From the NCBI RefSeq assembly GCF_003403315.2, contig NZ_CP048407.1, positions 310,001 to 374,000 of the forward strand: DNA of 64,000 nt, written 5' to 3'. Numbering within the stretch: the stretch's first letter is position 1; the number at the start of each line of letters is the position of its first letter. Of this stretch, positions 18,253 to 27,612 are shown one piece after another. Under the pieces are notes generated by a model. That model was not told where the DNA came from, ran no database searches, and saw nothing but the letters and a program-made list of their open reading frames with translations. Origin of the DNA: Thermaerobacter sp. PB12/4term. GTDB taxonomy: Bacteria > Bacillota > Sulfobacillia > Thermaerobacterales > Thermaerobacteraceae. A program made the translations under genes and the position numbers.

Positions 18253-20145
18253 GTGAGCGGCGTGGTGGAATCGGCCTGGTTGATCCCGCTCTTCCCCCTG
18301 GCGGCCTTCGTGCTGACGGTCTTCTTCGGCCGCCGGCTGGGCGAGCGGGCGGGCTGGATCGGCGTCACCGGCATGGTGGCGGCGGCGATCCTGTCCCTGG
18401 GCGTATTCCGGGACGCGGTGGCCCGCCCCGAGGCCTACGAGGCCGCGTGGCGGTGGCTGCAGTTCGGCTCCTTCGAACTGCGGGCCGGGTTCCGGGTCGA
18501 CAACCTGGAAGCGGCCCTGCTCTTGATGGTGTCGTTCGTCAGCTTGATGGTGCACATCTTCTCCCTGGGCTACATGCATGGCGATGCCCGCTACAACCGC
18601 TACTTTGCCCTGATCTCCCTGTTCACGGCGGGCATGCTCGGGCTGGTCATCGCCGACAACGCCGTCTTCTGGCTGATCTGGTGGGAGATCATGGGCGCCT
18701 GCTCCTACCTGCTCATCGGCCACTGGTTCGAGGAGCGGGAGAACCAGGCGGCGGCGTACAAGGCCTTCATCACCACCCGTATCGGCGACGTGCTGATGAT
18801 GGCCGGCTTCTGGTACATGTTCCACCTGACGGGCAGCCTGCGTTTCGCCGACTGGCAGGCCTGGGTGGAGCACCAGGCGGGGGCAGGGACCCCGGACTTC
18901 GCCCGGGCCATGACCGTGGCGGCCCTCCTGATCTTTGGCGGCGCGGTGGGGAAGTCGGCCCAGGCGCCGCTGCACGTGTGGCTGCCCGACGCCATGGCCG
19001 GTCCCACGCCCGTCAGCGCCCTGATCCACGCCGCCACCATGGTGGCCGCGGGCGTGTTCCTCGTCGCCCGGACCTACTTCATCTTCGCCGAGTCGGCCAC
19101 GGCCCTGGCAGTGGTGGCCTTCTTGGGAGCTTTCACGGCCTTCCTGGCGGCAACCATCGCCGTGGTGCAGACGGACATCAAGAAGGTGCTGGCCTACTCG
19201 ACGGTCAGCCAGCTGGGCTACATGGTGATGGCCCTGGGGGTGGGCGGCTACGCGGCGGCCATGTTCCACCTGTGGACCCACGGCTTCTTCAAGGCCCTGC
19301 TGTTCCTGGGCTCGGGGGCCGTGATCCACGCCGTGCACACCCAGGACATGCGGGAGATGGGCGGCCTGGCCGGCAAGATGAAGCTGACGGCCCTGACCTT
19401 CATCGTCGGCACCCTGGCCCTGGCCGGCATCTGGCCCTTCGCCGGGTTCTACTCCAAGGACGAGATCCTGCTGGCGGCCTACCACTCCCCCTACCCGGTG
19501 CTCTTCTGGGTGGGCACCCTGACCGCCGGGCTGACGGCCTTCTACATGACCCGGGCCGTGGTGCTGACCTTCTTCGGCCGGCCGCGGGATGTCCACAAGT
19601 ACGAGCACGCCCACGAGGGCGGGCCGGAGCTGCGCTGGCCGCTGGTCTTGCTGGCCATCCCGGCCTTTGCCGCGGGCTTTCTGGCCCCGGCCCTGTTCGG
19701 CGCACCGGTGCACGAGTTCATCACCTTCGGCGAGCACGTGGCGGGTCACGAGCCCGAGTCCGTCGTGGTGCTGCTCGGCACCTTGTTCGCCGTGGGCGGC
19801 ATCCTTCTCGGCATCGTGGTGTACGGCCTGGGCTGGATCTCGCCCGAGACCCTGCGCGCGGCCTTTGCCACGCCCTACTTCGTCCTGCAGGAGAAGTGGT
19901 TCTTTGATCGGGCCTACCAGGTGGTGGTCCTGGGCGGTTCGTCCGCGCTGGCGCGGCTGGTGGCCGGCTTCGACCGGCTGGTGGTGGACGGCATCGTCAA
20001 CGGCGTGGCCCGCCTGGTGGCCGGCGTGGGCGAGGTGGTGCGGCGCTGGTCCACCGGCCTGGTGCAGGGGTACATGCTGACCCTCTTCGCCGGCGTGGTG
20101 GTGCTGGCGCTGCTGATCCTGCAAGTGACGGGAGGCCTGAGGTGA
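18253..20145 (+). CDS. nuoL: NADH-quinone oxidoreductase subunit L
   Basis: 630 residues from GTG 18253; GTG 18262 is an alternative. An antiporter-like proton-pumping subunit: NAVFWLIWWEIMGACSYLLIGHW holds the TM5 Glu, VGKSAQAPLHVWLPDAMAGPTPVSALIHAATMVAAGVFLV the TM7 Lys and conserved loop, and KKVLAYSTVSQLGYM the next motif. The C-terminal long lateral helix and last TM are present. Full length for NuoL. Confidence 0.95.
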   Translation: MSGVVESAWLIPLFPLAAFVLTVFFGRRLGERAGWIGVTGMVAAAILSLGVFRDAVARPEAYEAAWRWLQFGSFELRAGFRVDNLEAALLLMVSFVSLMVHIFSLGYMHGDARYNRYFALISLFTAGMLGLVIADNAVFWLIWWEIMGACSYLLIGHWFEERENQAAAYKAFITTRIGDVLMMAGFWYMFHLTGSLRFADWQAWVEHQAGAGTPDFARAMTVAALLIFGGAVGKSAQAPLHVWLPDAMAGPTPVSALIHAATMVAAGVFLVARTYFIFAESATALAVVAFLGAFTAFLAATIAVVQTDIKKVLAYSTVSQLGYMVMALGVGGYAAAMFHLWTHGFFKALLFLGSGAVIHAVHTQDMREMGGLAGKMKLTALTFIVGTLALAGIWPFAGFYSKDEILLAAYHSPYPVLFWVGTLTAGLTAFYMTRAVVLTFFGRPRDVHKYEHAHEGGPELRWPLVLLAIPAFAAGFLAPALFGAPVHEFITFGEHVAGHEPESVVVLLGTLFAVGGILLGIVVYGLGWISPETLRAAFATPYFVLQEKWFFDRAYQVVVLGGSSALARLVAGFDRLVVDGIVNGVARLVAGVGEVVRRWSTGLVQGYMLTLFAGVVVLALLILQVTGGLR

Positions 20146-21695
20146 TGTCCGCGTCGCTGCCCTATCTCAGCCTGATCCTGGGGGTGCCGGCGGCGGGCGC
20201 GCTGCTTACCCTCCTGATCCCCCGGGAGAACCACCGGGCCATTCGCCTCGTGGGGACCGTGGCCCTGGCCGTGCCGCTGCTGCTGGTGGCGGCGGTCTGG
20301 GCCGGGTTCGACCCGGCCGCGGGCGGCCCGCAGTTCGTGGAGCGCTACCGCTGGATCCCCACCCTGGGCGCCTGGTACTACCTGGGCGTCGACGGGCTGT
20401 CCCTGCCCCTGGTGGCCTTGACGGCGCTGGTCGCGCCTCTGGCGGCCCTGGCTTCCTGGGGCATCGAGCAGCGCGTCAAGGAATACTGGGTGCTGCTGGG
20501 CATCCTGGTGACCGGGATCTTCGGCGTGTTCCTGGCGCTCGACTACCTGCTGTTCTACGTGTTCTTCGAGCTGTCCCTGATTCCCATGTACTTCCTTATC
20601 GGCATCTGGGGCGGCCCGCGCCGGGACTACGCCTCCCTGAAGTTCTTCATCTACACCCTGGTCGGCAGCATCGTGCTGATCGTGGGCATCCTGGGCCTGT
20701 ACTTCCTCACGGGCGCCAGCACTTTCGACATGGTGGAACTGGCGCGCCGGGCGCCAGCGGCGGTGCCGCAGGCGCTCAAGCTGCCGCTGTTCGTGCTGCT
20801 GTTCGCCGGGTTCGCCATCAAGACGCCCATGTGGCCGGTGCACACCTGGCTGCCCGACGCCCACGTGGAGGCGCCGACCCCCATCAGCGTGATCCTGGCC
20901 GCGGTCCTGCTGAAGATGGGCACCTACGGCATGATGCGCATCACCTGGCCCACCATGCCCGACGTGGCCCGGGACCTGGCCGGCACCCTGGCCGTGCTGG
21001 CGGTGATCGCCATCCTCTACGGCGCCTTCACGGCGCTGGGCCAGCGGGACTTCAAGCGGCTGGTGGCCTACTCGTCGGTCAGCCAGATGGGCTTCGTGGT
21101 CCTGGCCCTGGCGGCCGCGGCGGCGGCGCCGGCGGCGGCGGAGGCGGCCCAGCTGGCGGGGCGCGATCCCCAGGTGGTGCTCCAGGCGGGCCAATCGGCG
21201 ACCATGGCCGCGGTGTTCATGATGGTGGCCCACGGCCTGGCCTCGGCCCTGCTGTTCCTGCTGGTGGGCTTCTGGTATGACCGCACCCACACGCGGGATT
21301 TCGACCGGCTGGGGGGCATGTTCCGCACCACGCCGGTGGCGGCCACCTTCCTGGGCATCGCCGCCTTTGCCAACCTGGGACTGCCCGGGTTCAGCACCTT
21401 CATCGGCGAGTTCTTCACCCTGATGGGGACCCTGCCGGTGTTCCCGGTGGCGGTGTACGTCGCCCTGATCGGCCTGGTGGGCGGTGCCATGTACAACCTC
21501 ACCATGCTGCAGCGGGTGACCATGGGCGGGCCCAGGCCGGAGTGGCAGGGGTTGCCTGACGTGTCGGCCCGCGAGCTGGTGACCTTCGTGCCCCTGGTGG
21601 CGGCCATGCTGCTTTTGGGCTGGATGCCGGGGTTGCTGACCCAGGTCCTGAGCACGCCCGTCGCGCAATTCGTCGCCAAGTTGGGGGGGATGTGA
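20145..21695 (+). CDS. nuoM: NADH-quinone oxidoreductase subunit M
   Basis: 516 residues from ATG 20145 (GTG 20142 is adjacent in frame); the nuoL TGA overlaps and GGAGG lies 9 bases upstream. Antiporter-like subunit with LLFYVFFELSLIPMYFLIG (TM5 Glu), FAIKTPMWPVHTWLPDAHVEAPTPISVILAAVLLKMGTYGMMR (TM7 Lys) and KRLVAYSSVSQMGFVVL. An Ala-rich loop at about residues 322-342 is longer than usual. Confidence 0.95.
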   Translation: MSASLPYLSLILGVPAAGALLTLLIPRENHRAIRLVGTVALAVPLLLVAAVWAGFDPAAGGPQFVERYRWIPTLGAWYYLGVDGLSLPLVALTALVAPLAALASWGIEQRVKEYWVLLGILVTGIFGVFLALDYLLFYVFFELSLIPMYFLIGIWGGPRRDYASLKFFIYTLVGSIVLIVGILGLYFLTGASTFDMVELARRAPAAVPQALKLPLFVLLFAGFAIKTPMWPVHTWLPDAHVEAPTPISVILAAVLLKMGTYGMMRITWPTMPDVARDLAGTLAVLAVIAILYGAFTALGQRDFKRLVAYSSVSQMGFVVLALAAAAAAPAAAEAAQLAGRDPQVVLQAGQSATMAAVFMMVAHGLASALLFLLVGFWYDRTHTRDFDRLGGMFRTTPVAATFLGIAAFANLGLPGFSTFIGEFFTLMGTLPVFPVAVYVALIGLVGGAMYNLTMLQRVTMGGPRPEWQGLPDVSARELVTFVPLVAAMLLLGWMPGLLTQVLSTPVAQFVAKLGGM

Positions 21696-21697
21696 GG

Positions 21698-23260
21698 ATG
21701 CCAGTGCCATCGGCTGGAGAACTGGTCTATCTCCTGCCCGAGATCGTCCTGGTCTTCACGGCCATGATCCTCCTGCTGGCGGACGCCTTTGCGGGCGGGC
21801 GGGTGGAAGCCCAGGGGGCCGTGGCCTCGGGGGCGGGAACCGGCTCCGTCCCTTTGAGCAGCGCCGCAGGGGCGCGCCGGGACTGGATCGGTTACCTGGC
21901 CGTGCTGGGGGTGGTCGTGGCCATGATCCTCATCCGGCGCGACCTGACCCAGCCGGGGCCCATCCTGGGGAACATGGTCGCCAGCGACGGCTACGCGGCC
22001 TTTTTCAAGGCCGTGTTCCTCATCGCCACGGCGCTGGTGGCCCTGATTTCCATCGACTACGTGGCCGCCCGGGGCATCGCCGCGGGGGAGTACTTCAGCC
22101 TGCTGCTGCTGGCCACCACCGGGGCCCTGTTCATGGCAGGAGCGGCCAACCTGCTGACCTTCTACCTCGGCCTGGAGCTGCTGTCCCTCAGCTCCTACGC
22201 GCTGGCCGGCCTGATGCGCACCGATCCACGCTCCCAGGAGGCCTCGCTGAAGTACTTCCTCAACGGCGCCTTGAGCTCAGGTATCCTGCTCTTCGGTATC
22301 TCCCTGCTCTACGGGGCCACGGGCACCTTCGACCTGGTCGAACTGGCCCAGCAGGCGGGCCAGGCCCTGCAGGGCGGCGCCACCGCGGGGCCGCTGCCGG
22401 CGCCGGTGCTGGCCCTGGGCATCGCCTTCCTCCTGGCCGGGCTGGCCTTCAAGGCGGGCGCGGTGCCCTTCCACCTGTGGCTTCCTGACGCCTACCAGGG
22501 CGCGCCCACGCCCATCACCGCCTACCTGGCGGTGGCGTCGGAGGGTGCGGCCTTCGCCGCCATCCTGCGGGTGTTCTACGGCGGCCTGGGCGGCGCCCAG
22601 GGCAGCTGGCAGCTGGCCTTCGTCCTCCTGGCCGTGCTGACCATGACCGTGGCCAACGTGGCGGCCCTGCGGCAGACGGACGTCAAGCGCCTGATGGCCT
22701 ATTCGTCCATCGCCCAGGCAGGGTACATCCTGGCGGCCGTCGCCGCGGCCACCGAGCTGAGCCGGCCGGCCGTCCTGTACTACGTGATGGCCTATACCTT
22801 CATGAACGTGGGGGCCTTTGCGGTGATCACCGCCCTGCAGGTCCAGGGCGAGGGCCGGGAGGTGCGGGATTTCGCCGGCCTAGCCCGCCGGGAGCCGCTG
22901 CTGGCCGCCCTGCTGGTGGTGTTCCTGGTCTCCCTGGTCGGCCTGCCGCCCACGGCCGGGTTCATGGCCAAGTTCTCGGTGTTCCGGTCCCTGGTGGCCG
23001 CGGGCAACTACTGGCTGCCTGTGGTGGTGGCCCTCAACAGCGTGATCTCCGTGGGCTACTACTACAACCTGGTGCGGTACATGTACGTGGTGTCGCCGGA
23101 GAAGGAGCCCGTCCCCGACACCCCGGTGGCCGTGCCGGCGCCCATCTGGACCGTGCTGGTGGTGTGCGTGTTCTTTACCCTGGTGCTGGGGCTCTGGCCC
23201 GAGGCCTTTGTCCGCTGGGCCGAGGTGTCGCTGATGGCCATGGGGGGCCGCAGCTTCTAA
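21698..23260 (+). CDS. nuoN: NADH-quinone oxidoreductase subunit N
   Basis: 520 residues from ATG 21698, 7 bases after a run of G; GTG 21692 is in frame. Third antiporter-like subunit: LLTFYLGLELLSLSSYALAGLMR, FKAGAVPFHLWLPDAYQGAPTPITAYLAVASEGAAFAA and KRLMAYSSIAQAGYILAAVA. Last gene of the operon; nuoE, nuoF and nuoG are absent. Confidence 0.95.
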   Translation: MPVPSAGELVYLLPEIVLVFTAMILLLADAFAGGRVEAQGAVASGAGTGSVPLSSAAGARRDWIGYLAVLGVVVAMILIRRDLTQPGPILGNMVASDGYAAFFKAVFLIATALVALISIDYVAARGIAAGEYFSLLLLATTGALFMAGAANLLTFYLGLELLSLSSYALAGLMRTDPRSQEASLKYFLNGALSSGILLFGISLLYGATGTFDLVELAQQAGQALQGGATAGPLPAPVLALGIAFLLAGLAFKAGAVPFHLWLPDAYQGAPTPITAYLAVASEGAAFAAILRVFYGGLGGAQGSWQLAFVLLAVLTMTVANVAALRQTDVKRLMAYSSIAQAGYILAAVAAATELSRPAVLYYVMAYTFMNVGAFAVITALQVQGEGREVRDFAGLARREPLLAALLVVFLVSLVGLPPTAGFMAKFSVFRSLVAAGNYWLPVVVALNSVISVGYYYNLVRYMYVVSPEKEPVPDTPVAVPAPIWTVLVVCVFFTLVLGLWPEAFVRWAEVSLMAMGGRSF

Positions 23261-23304
23261 GCAGTGCACAGGTGCCGTGGCGGAAGGTACCGCAGGAAAA
23301 CGGG

Positions 23305-23345
23305 CAGGGGCCGGCGCGGGCCAACGGCGCCGGCCCCTGTTCCTT
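23305..23345 (+). terminator. Terminator of the complex I operon
   Basis: A perfect 13-bp inverted repeat (23305-23317 with 23327-23339, 9-base loop) starts 44 bases after the nuoN stop and is followed by TTCCTT. It lies between convergent operons and may stop transcription from both sides, although the minus-strand T-run is less clear. Confidence 0.75.
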
Positions 23346-23400
23346 GGCCCCCGGTCCTTGCGGGCCGGGTCCTTGCGTTGCAGCCCTGGCCCTTGCCTCG

Positions 23401-23823
23401 CTACTGGACGACGAGCACCGGCCCGTCCCAGTGCTCGATCACATAGGAGCTCACGCTGCCCAGCAGCGCCGCCTGCAGCCGGCCCAAGCCCCGGCGGCCG
23501 ACGACCAGGAGGTCAGGCCTTTGTTCCCGGGCCACCGCCACGATCTCGCGGCCCGGGTCACCGCGGTGCAGCAGCTGGAGGACCGGGGGGCGGGGCTCGG
23601 GCAGGCGCCGGGCGGCGGCGTCCAGGATGGACCGGCCGAGGCGCTCCGATTCCTCCATGAACCGGTACACGGCGTCAAGACCGACGAACAGGTCACCGCT
23701 CATGCCGGATACGCAGTGGATCAGGATCACCTGGGCGCCGTCCCTTCCCTGGATGAGGCGCCCGGCCATGTCCACGGCCCGGGCCGAGGGCGGCGAGCCG
23801 TCGACAGCGACCATCACTTTCAA
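23401..23823 (-). CDS. Universal stress protein, UspA family
   Basis: 140 residues from TTG 23823, chosen because GGAAGGGGG precedes it and the protein then begins LKVMVAVDGSPPSARAV as the family does. ATG 23850, overlapping the antiporter stop, is in frame and would add nine residues. The ATP-binding motif GRRGLGRLQAALLGSVSSYVIEH (G-2x-G-9x-G-S type) is complete, so it is probably a nucleotide-binding Usp. Its position after a cation/proton antiporter suggests it modulates that transporter, as in other bacteria. Confidence 0.88.
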   Translation of the reverse strand: MKVMVAVDGSPPSARAVDMAGRLIQGRDGAQVILIHCVSGMSGDLFVGLDAVYRFMEESERLGRSILDAAARRLPEPRPPVLQLLHRGDPGREIVAVAREQRPDLLVVGRRGLGRLQAALLGSVSSYVIEHWDGPVLVVQ

Positions 23824-23849
23824 ACGGTTCCGACCCCCTTCCGGCGCCA

Positions 23850-25181
23850 TCAGCCGGCTTCTCCCGAGCGGGTACCCGGGATGGGCGAGTAGGCGGCGGC
23901 ACCCGACGGCGATCCGGGAGCCCTGCCGAAGGACCAGCGCAGCAGGATGGGCGTGATCAGGGTGGTGAAGAGGGTCATCACCACCATCACGGAGAACACC
24001 GCCTGGGAGATGACGCCCTCCTGAAGCCCGATGCCGGCCACGATCAGGGCGACCTCGCCCCGGCTGACCATGCCGATGCCCACCCGCAGCGCCTCCATCC
24101 AGCCGAAGCCGAAGGGGCGCACCCCCAGCCCGGAACCCACGATCTTCCCCAGGACCGCCGCCACCAGGATGAGGACGAGAAAGCCCGGGCCGCTGGCGGC
24201 CACCGACTGGACCAGGTTGGCTTCGAGGCCGATGTTGACAAAGAAGATGGGGACGAAAAAGCCGTAGGCCAGGATGGCCAGCCGTTCTTCCACCGCCTGC
24301 TTCAACTCGGGGACCAGGGCGAGCATCACGCCCGCCATGTACGACCCGGTGATGGCCGCCACGCCGCCCAGTTCCTCCGCGGCGACGGCCAGCAGCAGGC
24401 CGGAGACCAGCGCCATGGCAAACTGGGGTTCCGTGCCAGGCCACCGGCCAGCCTGGCGGAGCAACCAGGGCAGGACCCACCGCCCAGCGGCGAGGGCAGC
24501 CGCGAAGAAGGCGGCCATGCGGAGGAGGATGAGGGCCACGGTCGCCAGCCCTGCCGCACCGGCTCCGGCTGCGGGCCCCTCGGAACCGGCGGCCGCGGCG
24601 GCCTGGCCCGCCAGGGGTGCCGTGGCCATCCCGGCCTGATGCAGCGCCACCACCACCGAGAGGATCACGATCCCCATCACGTCGTCGATGACGGCGGCAC
24701 CAAGGACCGTGGTGCCTTCGCGGGACCGCAGCCGGCCCAATTCCAGCAAGGTCTGGGCGGTGATGCTGACGGAGGTGGCGGTCAGGATGGTGCCGATGAA
24801 GATGCTCTCGTAGACGGGAAAGCCAAAGGCGAGGCCGAGGGCCGTGCCGCTCAGGAAAGGCAGGGCCACCCCGCCGGCGGCGCCGGAGAAGGCGGCCGCG
24901 CCCACCTTGCGCATCTCCTGCAGGTCGGTCTCCAGACCGGCCAGGAACATCAGAAAAATCACACCCAGCTCGGCCAGGTCGCCCACCAGATGCTCGAGAT
25001 ATTGGGGATCGGAGAACAGCGGCCAGTGGAGGATGTCCAGCAGGGTGGGACCCAGCAGGATCCCGGCCAGCAACTCCCCAAATACGGCAGGCTGGCCGAG
25101 CCGCTTGGAAAGCGCGCCGGCGCCCTTCGCCGCGGTGATGACCAGCGCCAGCAGAACCGCCACCTGCAAGAACGAGGGCAT
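23850..25181 (-). CDS. Cation/proton antiporter, CPA2 (KefB/NapA) family
   Basis: 443 residues from ATG 25181 (MPSFLQVAVLL), which follows CGGAGGAGGACC at 11 bases; the open frame extends 15 codons further without a better site. About 12 TM helices. GQPAVFGELLAGILLGP, LGVIFLMFLAGLETDLQEM and AVIDDVMGIVILSVVVA, which contains the paired transport aspartates, identify CPA2. No C-terminal TrkA-N domain. Likely Na+/H+ or K+/H+ exchange next to a respiratory cluster. Confidence 0.88.
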   Translation of the reverse strand: MPSFLQVAVLLALVITAAKGAGALSKRLGQPAVFGELLAGILLGPTLLDILHWPLFSDPQYLEHLVGDLAELGVIFLMFLAGLETDLQEMRKVGAAAFSGAAGGVALPFLSGTALGLAFGFPVYESIFIGTILTATSVSITAQTLLELGRLRSREGTTVLGAAVIDDVMGIVILSVVVALHQAGMATAPLAGQAAAAAGSEGPAAGAGAAGLATVALILLRMAAFFAAALAAGRWVLPWLLRQAGRWPGTEPQFAMALVSGLLLAVAAEELGGVAAITGSYMAGVMLALVPELKQAVEERLAILAYGFFVPIFFVNIGLEANLVQSVAASGPGFLVLILVAAVLGKIVGSGLGVRPFGFGWMEALRVGIGMVSRGEVALIVAGIGLQEGVISQAVFSVMVVMTLFTTLITPILLRWSFGRAPGSPSGAAAYSPIPGTRSGEAG

Positions 25182-25292
25182 GTCCAGCAGGTCCTCCTCC
25201 GCAAGGGAACGGTCCGGCAGCGGCAACGCGTCCGGGACCGTTCCTGTACCTCGCCCGGCGGGAACGCCGGCCGGATCGGCTCCCCTCGATCC

Positions 25293-26090
25293 TCAGGAGC
25301 GCGAGGGGGTGCCGGCTCGCCCGCGCCGCTCTGCGGCATCGGAGGCATCCTCCGGCCGGGGAGGTTTCCCGGCAGCCGCCGCGGCGTACCACGCGGTGAG
25401 CCGCTCCGTCACGTGAGGGGATCCTTGAGCCTCGGCCGATTGCAAAACCAGCCGGCCGAGGTGCTCGGGATTCAGCTGCCAGCAGCCGTGCTCCAGCACC
25501 GGCCCGCCGGCCGGGCGCCGGGTCAGCACCAGGACCGGCTGTAGGGATTCCGGCCAGGCAAGGCCGGCGGCGGCCAGCGACTCGCCCAGCGACCTGGCAC
25601 CTGCCTGCAGCAAGTCGCAGGCCCGCCGGAGCTGCTTTCGGGCTGATCGTGGCCGGGCGGCGGCCGACAGATCCAGCGTACCCAAAACCCACGCCCGGTT
25701 GGAGCCCACCAGCAGGATCTCCGCACCGCCCCGCCCGGCTGGACCCCTGTGGGCCGCGGGCAGGGCCACCCGCAAGATGCCCGGTGGCAGCTGGTCCACC
25801 GCGTCCAGCAAGCGCCGCCGGCCGTCGGCCACCTGCAACAGGGTGAAGAAGCGGGCCGCCGCCAGCCCGGCCCCCACCAGGCACCAGAATCCGAACATGT
25901 CCAGGACGTTCACGCCGGTCAGCTGGCGCAAGCGGAACAGCGAACCCGCGCCCCACCCGAAGGCGAGGCACGCCGCAGCCCAGCCCCAGGGCAGCGGCGG
26001 GGGCCGGAGCGGGGTGCCGATCCAGCCTTGCTGGTTAGCGGCCCCGGTGGTGGACGTAGCCGGGCCTGCCGTGCTGGAGGAACCGCTCAT
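25293..26090 (-). CDS. Membrane protein with a possible NERD-like domain
   Basis: 265 residues from ATG 26090 behind AGGAGGTCGTGAGGGT, a very strong site. After a Ser/Thr-rich start there are two TM helices (about residues 37-55 and 62-82). The soluble part has EILLVGSNRAWVLGTLDLSA, a stretch of Arg/Ala helices, then LQPVLVLTRRP, an order that resembles a weak nuclease-related (NERD) domain where a secreted or stored 'private' sequence is flanked by such strands. I do not see the catalytic residues clearly. Function unknown; co-oriented with the cytochrome genes. Confidence 0.6.
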   Translation of the reverse strand: MSGSSSTAGPATSTTGAANQQGWIGTPLRPPPLPWGWAAACLAFGWGAGSLFRLRQLTGVNVLDMFGFWCLVGAGLAAARFFTLLQVADGRRRLLDAVDQLPPGILRVALPAAHRGPAGRGGAEILLVGSNRAWVLGTLDLSAAARPRSARKQLRRACDLLQAGARSLGESLAAAGLAWPESLQPVLVLTRRPAGGPVLEHGCWQLNPEHLGRLVLQSAEAQGSPHVTERLTAWYAAAAAGKPPRPEDASDAAERRGRAGTPSRS

Positions 26091-26247
26091 ACCCTCACGA
26101 CCTCCTGTGCGACGGGCGAAGGGTCCGCAGAGGGGGGACCCGCACAAACCATAGGGGGCACCGGCTCACGGCACCCGGTGCCCCTCCCCTGAGACGCGGC
26201 GCGATGCGGCCACCAGCTGGGCGGCCTGAAGTAGGCATGGGCGGCGG

Positions 26248-27303
26248 TCAGGAGCCACCGCCGGCGCCACCACCCTGGGAACCCGACCCGCCGCCTTGTC
26301 CTTGCCCCTGCTCACCCGTATTGCCGGCACTTTCAGCCGGGTTGGGCTCCTGGGCGGCGCGCTGGTCCACGTCGCCGAGACCCATCAAGAAGCGGGCCAG
26401 CAGGCGAATCTCCTCCTGTGACAGGGCATCCTTGTACGGCGGCATGATGCTGCGGAACTTCTCCGCTTCCTTGCGATACACCTCGGTCAGGTCCACCGGG
26501 GTGCCCTGACCATGCCACACGGAGGGCATCCGCTCCCAGGGCTCGAAGGACTGCGGGTCGGTGATCCAGCGCTCGGTGAACTCCAGGCTGGGGAGCCATT
26601 CCCCGGCGCGGGTCAGGTTGGGCCCGACCACCCCGCCGTAGCTGCCCAGGGTGTGGCACTGGATGCAGTTCATCTTGACGAAGAGTTCCTTGGCCCGCTG
26701 GTTCTCTTCGTCCGTCAGGCCCGCCGCCTTGACGTCCAGATCCTGCGCCGTCACCGGCCGGGTACGCTGCTCCTGCTGGCCGGTATCCTGGTTCTGGACG
26801 TATTCCGTCACGGTGAGGCGCGCCACCTCGGGAGCCGCGGCATGCTTGCTGGGCTCCTGCCAGTTCCCGTACATCAGGAAGGTCACCAGGTCGCGGATCT
26901 GCTGCTCGTTGAGCGGCCCGTTATCCGCGGTCGACCAAGTGGGCATCCGGGTATACGAGTGGATCTTGCCGTCCTCGATCTCCCACGTGTTGTGGTCGAA
27001 CCCCGGCCGGCCGCGAGCGATCACCTTGGTCAGGAAGTCCTGGATGGTCGCGGCCTGGATGGGCGTCTTGCCCTCGGCCCGGAACTCCTCCCGGTTCAGG
27101 GGGGGGCCGATGATGCCCTCGCCCACCGGCCCGTGGCACAGCATGCAGTTCTGGGCGTAGAGCTGGGCGCCGTGGGCGGCCTGTTCTTCCCGCGCCGCCG
27201 CCGACGCCTTGGTCATGCGCTGGCTTTCGAAGAGCCAGTACCCCTGGATGATCAGGATCAGCACCCAGAGCAGTGACAGGGCGACGACTTTGCGCTTGCT
27301 CAA
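26248..27303 (-). CDS. Membrane-anchored di-haem cytochrome c
   Basis: 351 residues from TTG 27303 behind AAAGGAG. An uncleaved N-terminal helix (residues 7-24) anchors it outside the membrane. Two c-haem sites: CMLCH (Cys53, Cys56, His57) and CIQCH (Cys213, Cys216, His217). Methionine axial ligands are plausible in YTRMPTW and SIMPPYKD. The C-terminus is a Gly/Gln/Ser-rich tail. It would accept electrons from the bc complex encoded just upstream and pass them to a terminal oxidase, not found here. Confidence 0.9.
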   Translation of the reverse strand: MSKRKVVALSLLWVLILIIQGYWLFESQRMTKASAAAREEQAAHGAQLYAQNCMLCHGPVGEGIIGPPLNREEFRAEGKTPIQAATIQDFLTKVIARGRPGFDHNTWEIEDGKIHSYTRMPTWSTADNGPLNEQQIRDLVTFLMYGNWQEPSKHAAAPEVARLTVTEYVQNQDTGQQEQRTRPVTAQDLDVKAAGLTDEENQRAKELFVKMNCIQCHTLGSYGGVVGPNLTRAGEWLPSLEFTERWITDPQSFEPWERMPSVWHGQGTPVDLTEVYRKEAEKFRSIMPPYKDALSQEEIRLLARFLMGLGDVDQRAAQEPNPAESAGNTGEQGQGQGGGSGSQGGGAGGGS

Positions 27304-27333
27304 GGCTGGGACTCCTTTCCGCGCGGGCGGGAG

Positions 27334-27462
27334 TCAGTCGTCCTCGCCGGACTTCTCCAGCGGGCGTCCCGTGAACCGCTCCACGGTGTCAACCGCCACC
27401 AAGCAGAGAAAGATCACGATCATCACGGCCAGAAGTTCAACGGATTCCAGTACCTCGAACAT
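27334..27462 (-). CDS. Small single-span membrane protein in the bc-complex operon
   Basis: 42 residues from ATG 27462, preceded by GAGGAGGTTGGGACC, a strong site. MFEVLESVELLAVMIVIFLCLVAVDT forms one TM helix, followed by an acidic, soluble C-terminus ending KSGEDD. It sits 30 bases upstream of the cytochrome c gene and after the Rieske gene. I do not recognise the family. By position and size it could be a small subunit of the complex, comparable to the single-helix Pet subunits of b6f, but that is inference. Confidence 0.6.
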   Translation of the reverse strand: MFEVLESVELLAVMIVIFLCLVAVDTVERFTGRPLEKSGEDD

Positions 27463-27612
27463 GGTCCCAACCTCCTCGCCGTGGCACCCGGCCTCACCGG
27501 CCCCTGGCCCCCGTCGCAACCGGCGGGACGAAGCGGGTACGGGACGCCCTCACGCTCCGCCGGATCCGCCTCCGGACGGCCTCCCCGGGGGACGACCCCC
27601 GGGACGGCCGGA

